A stretch of DNA of 64,000 nt. It comes from Gemmatimonadota bacterium (GTDB taxonomy: Bacteria; Gemmatimonadota; Gemmatimonadetes; Longimicrobiales; Gaopeijiaceae). Of this stretch, positions 16,649-25,944 are shown piece after piece. The DNA lies in assembly GCA_022571515.1 (NCBI GenBank), contig JACZXQ010000006.1, positions 1 through 64,000 of the forward strand. The letters run 5' to 3'. The stretch's first letter is position 1. Each line of letters begins with the position of its first letter. The position numbers and the translations under genes are program-made. The notes under the pieces are model-generated. The model worked only from the letters and a program-made list of their open reading frames with translations, was not told the origin of the DNA and did no database searches.

Positions 16649-16849
16649 CTACGCCTTGGTCTCACCGGTGTGGAGCCATGTTCCGATGATGGCGCCCAAC
16701 CCGGCGATGGCCAGGAAGCCCGCGATCACGGTGAACCAGACCCCGATGTCGGCGTAACCCGCGCGCCAATTAGCGGTGGAATAATTCAGGGTGAATGCGG
16801 CGATCCCCAGGAAGGCGATCCCGATGGCGATTCCAATGACCCGTTTCAT
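16649..16849 (-). CDS. Small two-helix membrane protein
   Basis: A 66-residue protein with two predicted membrane helices (about 4-24 and 37-60), starting MKRVIGIAIGIAFLGIAAFT. The motif NYSTANWRAGYADIGVW lies between them. No family recognised. It sits 19 nt ahead of the FAH gene on the same strand. Confidence 0.6.
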   Translation of the reverse strand: MKRVIGIAIGIAFLGIAAFTLNYSTANWRAGYADIGVWFTVIAGFLAIAGLGAIIGTWLHTGETKA

Positions 16850-16926
16850 CTACGCTCTCGAAAGAGTGGAGGCTCCCGTTACGCGCGGTAATCTACCGGC
16901 GGACACCGGCGGGACAAGGCCCGCGG

Positions 16927-19464
16927 TCAGGCCTCACCTTCACGATAGAACCGCCTCAGCGCCGCCACCACTTCATGCCACGGCCCTTTCACCAACGGCG
17001 CCTCGGGCAGGGAGTCCCTCAAGTAGCGCCCATACCGCTTCCGCACGATGCGATCGTCGAGCAGGAGCACTGCCCCGCGGTCGTCCCGATGCCGGATCAG
17101 CCTCCCGAACCCCTGTTTCAGGCGAAGCGCCGCTAGCGGCAGGGTATAGTCCCAGAACGGATTGCCTCCGGCCGCCTCGATGGCCTCCATGCGGGCGGCC
17201 GTGACCGGCTCGGTGGGTACCCGGAACGGAAGGCGCTGGATGATGAGGCCACGGAGGGGTCGGCCGGGCACGTCGACGCCCTCCCAGAACGACGACGTGC
17301 CGAGCAACACGCCCGACCCGGACTGGACGAACGACTCCACGAGCCGGGCACGCGAGTCCTCTCCATGCACGAACAACGGCCAGCGCAGGTCCGGGCGTAG
17401 CCTGAGCGCGGCCGCCACCTCTTGAAGCGCGCGATGGGAGGTAAACAGCACAAAGAGGCCACCTCCCGTGATGTCCGCCATTTCAGCAACAACGTTTGCC
17501 GTCTCGATCTGAAATGCGTCGCCGGGCGTGTTGACATCCGAGAGATCGGTGGGTACACAGAGCAACGCTTGCTCTTTGAACTCAAATGATGACAAGACAA
17601 TACCTTCGGTGATCTCTAGTCGTTTCTCAGTATCGTCGAGAGTCTTCCGTGCCAGCCCCACCCGTTCTCTGACGAAGTCGAACGTCCTCTTGGTGGCCAG
17701 AGTGGCGGACGAAAGAATCACCGTGTCGGTTTTCTCGAACAGGCTCTCGCGGAGCAGCGCGCCGGGTTCGATCGGGGCGGCGGCAAGCACTAGGTTCCCC
17801 TGTTTGCGGCCCGCCTTCCCCCTCCACTCCATCCAACGCACCGCGCCTGACTCATCCTCTCCAGGTTTGAGCACCATGGAGAGCGCCCGAATCTGGTCCG
17901 TCACCCGCCGTTCCAGGCTCTGGAGGTCGAGCACACGCCCTTCTAGAGCCTCAGCGACGTCGCTTGCGAGTTCGATGCGGCGTCGTAGCTCGGAGAGGTC
18001 TCGAGCCAGGTGCGTGAAGGCTGCGAGGAGGGCATCCAACCGCTCGCGCACGTCGATCCGCTCAATGGGCTCCGGAAGCTCTGGGGTCCCGATACGCACG
18101 GCGCCGGAAGCCTCCGTCGCCAAGAGGGGCTCCACGGAGTCCATGAAGTTAGCCAGGGCCGCCCGCGCATGCTCCAGTGCAGGCCGCACGCGCTCTTCCA
18201 CCCGCGACCTCAGTTCCGCGGCCTCCCCGGAGGTGGCTTCGCCCCCTAGCAGGTCTTGAATCGCCGTGAGCACACCCTTCCCTCCCCGATCCAGCCGCGC
18301 CAGCACCCGGAAGAGTCCGACACGGCTGACCTCGACACCCAAATGGGACGTGGCGGCATCTTCCAGGTTGTGTGCCTCATCGAGGATGAGGTGCCGGTAC
18401 GCTGGAAGTACGGCCGACGCCTTGAAATTCTGGGTCGCCCGCCTCACGGCGAGATCGCTGAACAGCAGGTGATGGTTGACGATCAGGAGCTTGGCCGAGG
18501 CAGCCTGGCGGCGCGCCTCCTGGTAGAAACAGCGTTGAAAATGCGGACAGCGGGCCCTGAGGCATATGTCGGCGTCACTCTTGACCTCCTCCCAGGTTTC
18601 TGACGATGGCACGAAGGTCAGATCGGCGAGTGAGCCGTCCTCCGTGGACGCGACCCACTCGAGAATCGCATCCAGCTCCTTGCTGCGATCCTCCTCGAAC
18701 AACTGTGGAGCACTCTCTCTTGCCAGCATCGCCCTGCGAATGCTGATGTAGTTGCCCCGCCCCTTCACCAGCGCCCACGCCAACTCTTCGCCCAGCAGGT
18801 CACGCACCAACGGGAGGTCCTTGGTGTCGAGTTGTTCTTGCAGGTTGATCGTGTTGGTCGAGATAACCGTGCGCTCATTGTTCTGGAGGGCCCAGGAGGC
18901 GGCCGGAAGCAAATAGGCGAGCGACTTGCCCGTGCCGGTGCCCCCCTCTATCAGCGCTACTCCCCCTTCGTTGTAGCGGTCGGCCACGCGGCGCAGCATC
19001 TCACGTTGGCCCGGACGATCCTCGTAGGCCGGGTAGATTTGCGACAGGGCACCTCCCTCGGCGAGCAGAGCCTCGAGCTGGTCGATCGGAATGGGCTCGA
19101 CCGATCGCGGTGGCGGTGGCTCGATCACCACGTAGAGTCGTTCCGCCCCGTTATCGACGATCGCGGAGCCCAGCCCCTCTTCGTACAGGCGAGCCGCCAC
19201 GCTCAGGTCGGCGTCCGAGGGTTCCAACTCACCGGAGGGGTGATTGTGGATCATCAGCCCCCCCTCTTCCGCATCGCGCGCCGCAGCCACCACCGCCGCA
19301 CGATTGCCTCGGGCTACCGCTCGGGGTGATTCCACGACGCCCGCCTCGGTCACGGCGGCCAGAAAGCAGACCTCGCGACCGCCGGCCTTGTCGATCTCGG
19401 AACGGATGAGCGCGGCCGCGTCGGGAGAGAGCCTCAGCCCGGTCACGCCCTTCGTGTCGGCCAC
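16927..19464 (-). CDS. dinG: DinG/XPD-type helicase with N-terminal RadC/JAMM domain
   Basis: An 845-residue fusion. Residues about 1-125 form a JAMM (MPN+) domain of the RadC type, with Glu31, and His73, His75, Ser83 and Asp86 in HNHPSGELEPSDAD; all metal ligands of an active JAMM peptidase are present. After a short linker comes a superfamily 2 DinG/XPD helicase: Walker A EGGTGTGKS (173-181), DEAH (362-365), and in the second half LFVLFTSHRALQEVAA, GTSSFWEGVDVPGRPL and QGFGRLIRHRDD. XPD-like helicases hold a [4Fe-4S] cluster on four Cys. Here Cys301, Cys306 and Cys312 are visible, but the first site (KGRGNYISIRR) has Ser241. DinG unwinds D-loops, R-loops and forks 5'-3'. The gene ends a long co-directional run, 8 nt after the upstream gene. 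Confidence 0.93.
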   Translation of the reverse strand: MADTKGVTGLRLSPDAAALIRSEIDKAGGREVCFLAAVTEAGVVESPRAVARGNRAAVVAAARDAEEGGLMIHNHPSGELEPSDADLSVAARLYEEGLGSAIVDNGAERLYVVIEPPPPRSVEPIPIDQLEALLAEGGALSQIYPAYEDRPGQREMLRRVADRYNEGGVALIEGGTGTGKSLAYLLPAASWALQNNERTVISTNTINLQEQLDTKDLPLVRDLLGEELAWALVKGRGNYISIRRAMLARESAPQLFEEDRSKELDAILEWVASTEDGSLADLTFVPSSETWEEVKSDADICLRARCPHFQRCFYQEARRQAASAKLLIVNHHLLFSDLAVRRATQNFKASAVLPAYRHLILDEAHNLEDAATSHLGVEVSRVGLFRVLARLDRGGKGVLTAIQDLLGGEATSGEAAELRSRVEERVRPALEHARAALANFMDSVEPLLATEASGAVRIGTPELPEPIERIDVRERLDALLAAFTHLARDLSELRRRIELASDVAEALEGRVLDLQSLERRVTDQIRALSMVLKPGEDESGAVRWMEWRGKAGRKQGNLVLAAAPIEPGALLRESLFEKTDTVILSSATLATKRTFDFVRERVGLARKTLDDTEKRLEITEGIVLSSFEFKEQALLCVPTDLSDVNTPGDAFQIETANVVAEMADITGGGLFVLFTSHRALQEVAAALRLRPDLRWPLFVHGEDSRARLVESFVQSGSGVLLGTSSFWEGVDVPGRPLRGLIIQRLPFRVPTEPVTAARMEAIEAAGGNPFWDYTLPLAALRLKQGFGRLIRHRDDRGAVLLLDDRIVRKRYGRYLRDSLPEAPLVKGPWHEVVAALRRFYREGEA

Positions 19465-19472
19465 GGGGGTCG

Positions 19473-20765
19473 TCAGGTCTTGAGCCGCTTCTTCTTGGCG
19501 GCCGGAAACAGGACGTTGTTCAGAATGAGACGGTAGCCCGGAGAACTGGGATGCAGGTCGAGATCCGTGGGCGGATCACCGATCTGATGCTCCGGGTCCT
19601 CCGGGTCATGGCCTCCGAAATAGGTCCACGTGCCCTCGCCCAGCGTGCCGTGCATGTATTTGACCAACTCGCCCTCCCTGGCCAAGACGATGGCGCCCGG
19701 CTTGATGCGATCGGCCCTGAACGAGGTCGTGAGACCGTAGAAGTCGTGCACGACCGACTCGTGGCTCTGGGTGAGCATCGCAGGCACCGGATCGAACTTG
19801 GCCGAGAAGTCGAACAGCGTGAAGGCGCCGAGTTCCCGGCGCCACGGCGTGTTGACCTGGTGGCCGTCGATGTCGCTGAACGCGTTGACGGACGGAGCGA
19901 TCTGCACGGTGGCGTTCTCGAAGGCCATGGACCGTGTCCAATCCATTTTGCTCGTGGCGTTGGGATCCGCGGGCGTCCCGTCCGCGTAGGCGGCGGCGAT
20001 GTCCACATCCCTGGCGGCCAGCGCCAACCCCAACGTCTCGGTGGCGTTGCACATGGCGAAGAGAAAGCCTCCTGCCTCGACGTAATCCCGGATGTTGTTG
20101 GCCACGGCCTTCTTGAGCCCGGCAACGTCGGCGAACCCCAGCTGGTTGGCCATCTCCTGGTTCCTGGCGACTTCTTCTTGGAGCCAGGACGACCCGGCGA
20201 ACGTGATGTAGAACTTGGAGTACTGGCCCGTGAAGTCCTCGTGATGGAGGTGGATCCATTCGTACTCGCCGAGGTCCCCGGCCACGACCTCCTCGTCCCA
20301 AATCGTCTCGTAGGGAATACCGGCGTAGTTCAGGGCCATCGTGACCGCGTCGTCCCAGGGCGTGCTGTTGGGCGGCGTGTAGATCGCGACCGTGGGCGCC
20401 TTCTCGAGCACCACGGCCTCCATGTTCGACTGGGCGATGATTCCCCGGATGGAGGCCTCGTCGGCGCCGCCGATCGGCTGGATCGAGACACCCCGGAGCG
20501 CCGCTTCCCGTCTCACACCCTCGATGTCGGGGAGCAAGAAAGAGCCACCCCGATAGTTCAGCAACCACTCGGCACGGCCCACATGCTCCAGCGTCCAATA
20601 GGTTAGGCCGTACGCTTTGAGATGGTTCGTCTGGGTCCGGTCCATGGGCACCAGAATGAACTGCGCCTCAGCCGGATCCGGCCCCACTGCCGCAAGCGCC
20701 ACAGCCAGAATACCGCCGAATACCGCCCTCCTCACGAGCCCGGTTTCTCCGCCTGTGCGCGTCAC
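19473..20765 (-). CDS. Conserved secreted protein of unknown function
   Basis: A 430-residue protein with a signal peptide (about 12-35, ending AEAQ). The mature start FILVPMDRTQTNHLKAYGLT with WLLNYRGGSFLLPD is a pattern I associate with proteins labelled, probably wrongly, asparagine synthetase B in FCB-type genomes; I see no amidotransferase or synthetase motifs. A glutamine-amidotransferase-like fold is suggested by YVEAGGFLFAMCNATETLGL. The C terminus has FGGHDPEDPEHQIGDPP and HPSSPGYRLILNNVLFPA. It overlaps the TPR gene by 4 nt, so it belongs to the DUF4159/DUF4175 group of envelope genes. Confidence 0.75.
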   Translation of the reverse strand: MTRTGGETGLVRRAVFGGILAVALAAVGPDPAEAQFILVPMDRTQTNHLKAYGLTYWTLEHVGRAEWLLNYRGGSFLLPDIEGVRREAALRGVSIQPIGGADEASIRGIIAQSNMEAVVLEKAPTVAIYTPPNSTPWDDAVTMALNYAGIPYETIWDEEVVAGDLGEYEWIHLHHEDFTGQYSKFYITFAGSSWLQEEVARNQEMANQLGFADVAGLKKAVANNIRDYVEAGGFLFAMCNATETLGLALAARDVDIAAAYADGTPADPNATSKMDWTRSMAFENATVQIAPSVNAFSDIDGHQVNTPWRRELGAFTLFDFSAKFDPVPAMLTQSHESVVHDFYGLTTSFRADRIKPGAIVLAREGELVKYMHGTLGEGTWTYFGGHDPEDPEHQIGDPPTDLDLHPSSPGYRLILNNVLFPAAKKKRLKT

Positions 20766-22546
20766 CTCGACCCTCCCGGGCTTCGACCCCTCAACCGCTC
20801 CAACTCCCGGCGAGCCGTGGGCACGACCGCACTGTTCGGTCGGGCCAGGATCAGGTCTTCCAACAACGTGATGGCGTTGGGCACCCCGACCGACTCTCTG
20901 CCGCGGAACCGCGCGAGCGCCAAAATCGCTTCGGGCGCCTCGGGCGCATAGGCGAAACGCTCGAGCACCTGCTGGCGCAGCACCGCCGCGGCCTCTTCGT
21001 CACCGTCGGCCTCAACCATGCGCGCACCGGCAACCAAGAGCGCAACCTGATCCTGCTCGGGCACGGCCCCTAGTCCCTCCTCCAGGGCCCTCAGCGCACC
21101 CGGCACGTCACCACGATGCGCGCGAGCCGCGCTCTCGGACAGGAGCTCCACGGCGTCGGGGCTGAGCCGGCCCAGCAACCCGATGAGTTGGATCACTTCG
21201 GTCGCCGCGGCGGGCTCGAGTTCGGTGGCGGCGCCCAGAAACGCCTCGCGCGCGGCCTGGGGATCTCCCTCCGCGAGCAAGAGGTAGCCCCGCTCCACCG
21301 CGCTCCTGGGCCCGTCCACGTTGCTGAGCAGCCGCTCCGCTTCGGCCATCTCCCCTGCGGCTTGGTACCGAAGAGCGAGAGTCACGCTCAGTTCGTCGAG
21401 CTCCGGTGCCTCCGGGAACTCCCGCCGCATGGCGTCCAGCCCACGCTCCGCACTCCGACGGTCCCCTGAGATGCGCAGGCGCAGCACGGTGGCCAACGCC
21501 CTGCGACGCTCGGCGGTGCGGGGCGCCAGTGATCCAGCAACGCGCTCCTGGGCCGCCATGGCTACCGCCGTGTCCCCATGTGCGAGGGCGGACGACGTGA
21601 TGCGGTGATCGAGCGAGCGAGCTTCGGACCGGTCGACTGCGTACTCCCGCTGCACCTGATAGGCCCAGAGCGCCGCGCCGTGCTCCCCTCGCTCCTCAGC
21701 GGTGCGGGCCAGATCCGCCAGGAAGCCCCGCCGCGGCTGTCCGGAGATGGCAAGCACGACCTCCCCGGCCATCGCCAGTGCTTCGTCGGTCAGGCCGACC
21801 TCGAGTGCCATTCTCGCCGCCACGCGTCGTCGGGCTACCGTGGTGGGTGACTGTCCGAGCTTCTCGACCAACGGCCCGACCAAGTCGGCTGGATTACCCT
21901 CGAGGGCCCGGATCCTCCGCATCACGGCTGATGCCTGGGCACCGGCGTCCCCGATGGCGCGGCTCCACTCCTCGACCGCTTGGCCGCCTCGGCCCAATCG
22001 CACGAGCAGATCGCTCAGATCCATGGCGAACAACGTCTCGTCGTCGAGAGCGTCGCGTCCCCGGCGGAGCATCTCCAGCGCCGCCTCGGCACCCAAGGAG
22101 GTGCGAAAGACCCTGGCCACCTCCTGGTAGGGTCCGGCGGAGGACGGGTCAGCCTCGATCCAGTCGGCCGCGGCCTGGCGCATGGCCGCCAGCGAATCCA
22201 CCTCCAAGAGGACCCGGAGCTTGAGCAGGCGGGGCGTGGAGGCCACCGAATCCACCTCGATGAACCGGTCGACCGCAGTGAGCACTGCCAACACTCGGCC
22301 CTGCGCGCGCAACACGCGCTCGAGGGCGAAGAGCCCGCCGGACGACCTGGGATGGTCCTCGAGCAGCCCGGTCAGGACGCGCTCCGCTCCCACGAAGTCG
22401 CCGCGCGCCTCGAGTGAGGTTGCGGCCCGGAGCAGGCGGCTCTCCGCCTGGCTGCTGGCCGGGGTCCGCTGAGCCCCCAGGGGGCCTGCCACGAGGGCCA
22501 GTACCCACACTGCCATGGCGGCAACCAAGAGAGGCCGGCCCATCAC
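20762..22546 (-). CDS. TPR-repeat secreted protein
   Basis: A 594-residue protein with a signal peptide (about 1-26) followed almost entirely by helix-turn-helix repeats of the tetratricopeptide kind, for example RAATSLEARGDFVGAERVL, ALRYQAAGEMAEAERLL and YLLLAEGDPQAAREAFLG. Ala, Arg and Glu are very frequent. Such proteins serve as periplasmic scaffolds. It overlaps the DUF4175 gene upstream and the 430-residue gene downstream by 4 nt each, so coupled translation is likely. Confidence 0.8.
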   Translation of the reverse strand: MMGRPLLVAAMAVWVLALVAGPLGAQRTPASSQAESRLLRAATSLEARGDFVGAERVLTGLLEDHPRSSGGLFALERVLRAQGRVLAVLTAVDRFIEVDSVASTPRLLKLRVLLEVDSLAAMRQAAADWIEADPSSAGPYQEVARVFRTSLGAEAALEMLRRGRDALDDETLFAMDLSDLLVRLGRGGQAVEEWSRAIGDAGAQASAVMRRIRALEGNPADLVGPLVEKLGQSPTTVARRRVAARMALEVGLTDEALAMAGEVVLAISGQPRRGFLADLARTAEERGEHGAALWAYQVQREYAVDRSEARSLDHRITSSALAHGDTAVAMAAQERVAGSLAPRTAERRRALATVLRLRISGDRRSAERGLDAMRREFPEAPELDELSVTLALRYQAAGEMAEAERLLSNVDGPRSAVERGYLLLAEGDPQAAREAFLGAATELEPAAATEVIQLIGLLGRLSPDAVELLSESAARAHRGDVPGALRALEEGLGAVPEQDQVALLVAGARMVEADGDEEAAAVLRQQVLERFAYAPEAPEAILALARFRGRESVGVPNAITLLEDLILARPNSAVVPTARRELERLRGRSPGGSR

Positions 22547-25500
22547 CGGTTCCTTCCGCCCGACGGACGGCTCACACCGGAGCGATTCAGCCGCTCGAAA
22601 TACTCCATGACCATCTGCCGCCGCGCCGGCGAGAGTCGGCGGAGCACGTCACCCGGAGGAAGCCTGAAGCGGAGAGCGCCCACCGCCTCCGGGCTGAGGG
22701 GCAGCACGTCGCGGCGCTCGAATGCGCCCGGCGCCTCGGACTCGCGCTCGTCGGACTCCTCGTCCTTCTCCAGGCTACGCCCCGCGTCCAGTAGGCGGTG
22801 AAAGAGCCGCTCCTGCCTCCTGAGCGTCTCGGGGGTGAGACGGCCCTCTCCCAACGCTTCCGCCAGGCGCCGGGCCTCTTCCATGAGGGCTTCCAGATCA
22901 CCCAGCGTCTGGTCCTCCGCGCCCGGCTGGTCCGAGAGGTTCTGCAACTCGTCGGCCAGGCCGCTTTGTCCCTGCGCGATCTGTTCGAGCTGCTGCCGCA
23001 TAGCCTGTTCACCCAACTGCATGGGAATGAGTTGGCCGGTCTGGTTGTTCAGCGAGCTCTGCTGCTGGGCCAATTGCTCGAGCTGCTCCATGAGCTGCTC
23101 GGTACCCTGGCCCTGCCCCGACTGGCCCACCTGCTGTGCACCGGCCATGGCCAGGAGCGCGACCTCGTTGAGCGCCTCCACGGCCGACTGGGAGGCCGCG
23201 AACGGTGACGGCCCCCGTCCGCGCTGTCCATCCATCGCATCGACGGTGCGCTGGAGCGCCACCATGGCCTCGCCGATCCGAGTGGAGAGGTCGCGGCTAT
23301 CCGATTGGGCGACCTGCGCCATCACAGAGAGGTTGTCCGCCATGTTGCGCACTCCCCGGAGGATGGCCGCCTCGTCGCCACGTAGATTCGCCATGGTCTC
23401 TTGGCTGGCCCCTCGCATCTGCTCCCGCACTCCCGACTGCTCGCGGGCGAGGGACAGTGCGTCCCCGGCGGTCTGCTCCAAGACCTGCCGCATTGCGTCC
23501 ATCGTGCGCTGCGCCATTTCCGCCTGGGCGCTCTCTAGTTGCTCGGCCACCTCATCGAGTTCGTCGGCGGCTTGCTCGGCTGACTCTCCCGCCTCTTGCG
23601 GGTCTCCCCGGCGCGCCTGATCCCCTGCCTCGCTCATGCGCTGCTGCGCCCGCTCGGTCTGGTCACCGGCCTGCTGGACGGACTCCGCCGCATCCTGCTC
23701 ACCCGCCTCCGCAAGGCGCTTCCGAAGCCGGTCCATGCGCTCCTGGAGGTCCTCTGCCCGTTCGCTCAGCGCCTCCTGCTGCTGCGCTCTGAGCTCCGGG
23801 TTCTCGCCCTCTTTGAGCGCCTTGGCGAGAGCGCGCTCCTGCTGCGCGAGTTCTTCGGCCTCTGCGGTCGTGGCGCGGAAATCCTGCTCCATGGCGGCAC
23901 GTCGGAAGCGTGCGAGCGCCTCTTCGATCTGGCGCCTGAAGTCCTCCTGGTCCTGACTCAGCTCCCGGAGTGAATCCTGTGCCCTGCGTGCATCCATTTC
24001 GTCGAGGCTCTGCCGGAACTCTTCAAGGCGTTCCCGCAACTCGTCAGAGGCGATCTCTCCGAGCAACTTCTGAAGCTCCTCCAGGCTCCGCCTCAGTTCC
24101 GGATCGCTCAGCCCGGCCTCCTCTACGTCCTGAGCGAGCTCCTCGAGCGCCGCCTGCAGAGAATCGACGTCGGCGACCATCTCCTCTTGGCGCTCGACGG
24201 CTTGCTCGACCTCCTCACGTCGCCCGAAGCCGACCCGGCCCTCCTCGTTGGCTCGCGGCGTCCCGGGTGGGCGGCGTTCCTCGGGTTGGCTGGCGGTCTT
24301 GCGCTCCAGATCGTGCGTGGCCTCCGCCTCGCGAGCAGCCCTTTCGCTCAGGGTCTCCAGCTCGTCGGCCTCCTCCTCCAGACGGTCCTGTGCCTCACGG
24401 CGGAGCTCGGCGGCAGTCGGCATGCGTAGTACGTACTCGGGCGTCTCGCTGACCTGGGCGCTCGGCGCGTTGTCCACCGCACGGGCCAGGTACCGAATCG
24501 TGTCGCCTGGGAGCAATTCCCAGCGCGAGAAGTCCATCATGGGCCTCACGAGCGTACCCTGGGTACCACCCAGAGCGAGGGTCTGCACCACGGGGTCCAT
24601 GCGCTCGCCGAACCCCGTGATTCGGTAGACCACGAGCTCGATCCGGTCCACGCCGTAGTCGTCCCCAGCCTCGATGACGAGGGGCTGTCGCAAGGAGAGC
24701 GGAAGCACCGTATCCCGCCCGGGAAGCAGTATCGCGACGTCGGGCGTGGCGTCTCCCACCAGAGTCAGGTCGAGCGGTTCCGGAGCGACCTCGGCAGGGC
24801 CACCCTCGTCGTCCGTGAAAGACCAACGGAACCGGCCGCCGGACCGGGGTGTCCAATCGGCGTCGAAGGTGGCGCCGTCCACCTGGAACGTGGTCGCTGG
24901 GCCACCATCGCTTCCGTCCTCAAGAACTCGAACCAGGCTCGCTGCAGCAAGCGGCCGACTGGCCCTTCCGCTGATACGGATGCGGCTCCCGACCGGAATC
25001 TCGAGTGGTGGAACATCTCCCCGGTACTCCTCGGGAAATCGGCCAGTGTGGGGTGGAAACGACAGCGACACGCGCACGTCGCTCACCAGCAGAGGATCCA
25101 CAGGCGTGATCGTGTAGACCTCGCTCCGAGCGCCGTCGGGTGCCTCCGCCCAGTACTCCAACTCGACCGACACAGCGGGGAAGGCGAACCCGGCCACGTC
25201 GCTGGCCGTGATGGGACGCGTCTCCGACCGGGCGATGTCGCCGGCCGCCTGCCAGTGAAGGCTGACGGTTTCGCGGCCCGGCGCCCTGACCTGCACGGCT
25301 ACGGGCGCGCCACGCAGCACCTCGGTGGTGCCGGGAATGACCGAGAGCGCGGGAAGGACCGGGCGGGGCAGTAGCGAAAACGGATGGAGCAGTCCTCCCC
25401 AGGCGTGTACCGTGCGGGAGGGCGACACCAGTGCCAGAAGTACGATCAGCGGCGCCATGACGCCGATGCCCCCAAGACCGTTCCTGAACCAGTGGCGCGC

Positions 25501-25944
25501 CTGAACGTCCAGGCACCCCGACAGATCAGCGTCCGAGCCCTTGAGTTGGTCGAGAACTCGCCGCTGCGCCCGTTCCGAAAGGCTCGCAGAAACCCCGACT
25601 GGAAGGCTCCTCGCCAACTCGAGCGAGCCGAGGAGCGTTCCGGACGCGAGGCTCGCCGCGTTCTCCACGGCATCGGCCAGGCGGCGCTCGTGCACCCACC
25701 GGGCCGGTGCCAGTGCGCACAGCCCTACCGCAGCCGCCAAAAGGCCCACGAGCATAGCGTCCAGCACCAGGGGCCCGGCGGTGCCCTGCGTCCACCCAGC
25801 CGGGCCGGCGAGCATCCAGGTCAGCGCCAAGACACCACCGGCCCCCACAGCCAGCCATAGGACCAGCGCCATGGCGGCGCGCTTCAGGAGGTGGCGTCGC
25901 AGGCGCTCGAACAGGCCGATCAGGCCGGAGGATACGGGACTCAC
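22543..25944 (-). CDS. DUF4175-like large membrane protein with coiled coils
   Basis: A 1133-residue protein. Three membrane helices occur near the N terminus (about 23-45, 58-80, 157-175), followed by beta-rich periplasmic segments to about residue 500. From there to about 1060 lies a long helical, Glu/Gln/Arg-rich part with heptad character (RREAQDRLEEEADELETL, EEVEQAVERQEEM, LRKRLAEAGEQDAAES). This matches DUF4175 proteins. The C-terminal end LPLSPEAVGALRFRLPPGDV with LSPARRQMVMEYFERLNRSG resembles the end of similar proteins next to DUF4159 genes. Probably an envelope assembly or mechanical component; function is not established. Confidence 0.82.
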   Translation of the reverse strand: MSPVSSGLIGLFERLRRHLLKRAAMALVLWLAVGAGGVLALTWMLAGPAGWTQGTAGPLVLDAMLVGLLAAAVGLCALAPARWVHERRLADAVENAASLASGTLLGSLELARSLPVGVSASLSERAQRRVLDQLKGSDADLSGCLDVQARHWFRNGLGGIGVMAPLIVLLALVSPSRTVHAWGGLLHPFSLLPRPVLPALSVIPGTTEVLRGAPVAVQVRAPGRETVSLHWQAAGDIARSETRPITASDVAGFAFPAVSVELEYWAEAPDGARSEVYTITPVDPLLVSDVRVSLSFPPHTGRFPEEYRGDVPPLEIPVGSRIRISGRASRPLAAASLVRVLEDGSDGGPATTFQVDGATFDADWTPRSGGRFRWSFTDDEGGPAEVAPEPLDLTLVGDATPDVAILLPGRDTVLPLSLRQPLVIEAGDDYGVDRIELVVYRITGFGERMDPVVQTLALGGTQGTLVRPMMDFSRWELLPGDTIRYLARAVDNAPSAQVSETPEYVLRMPTAAELRREAQDRLEEEADELETLSERAAREAEATHDLERKTASQPEERRPPGTPRANEEGRVGFGRREEVEQAVERQEEMVADVDSLQAALEELAQDVEEAGLSDPELRRSLEELQKLLGEIASDELRERLEEFRQSLDEMDARRAQDSLRELSQDQEDFRRQIEEALARFRRAAMEQDFRATTAEAEELAQQERALAKALKEGENPELRAQQQEALSERAEDLQERMDRLRKRLAEAGEQDAAESVQQAGDQTERAQQRMSEAGDQARRGDPQEAGESAEQAADELDEVAEQLESAQAEMAQRTMDAMRQVLEQTAGDALSLAREQSGVREQMRGASQETMANLRGDEAAILRGVRNMADNLSVMAQVAQSDSRDLSTRIGEAMVALQRTVDAMDGQRGRGPSPFAASQSAVEALNEVALLAMAGAQQVGQSGQGQGTEQLMEQLEQLAQQQSSLNNQTGQLIPMQLGEQAMRQQLEQIAQGQSGLADELQNLSDQPGAEDQTLGDLEALMEEARRLAEALGEGRLTPETLRRQERLFHRLLDAGRSLEKDEESDERESEAPGAFERRDVLPLSPEAVGALRFRLPPGDVLRRLSPARRQMVMEYFERLNRSGVSRPSGGRNR

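Noticed and set aside
19551-20606. Plus-strand open frame of 351 codons opposite the secreted protein
   Set aside because: Antisense shadow; no domain, and the minus-strand gene is clearly coding with a signal peptide.
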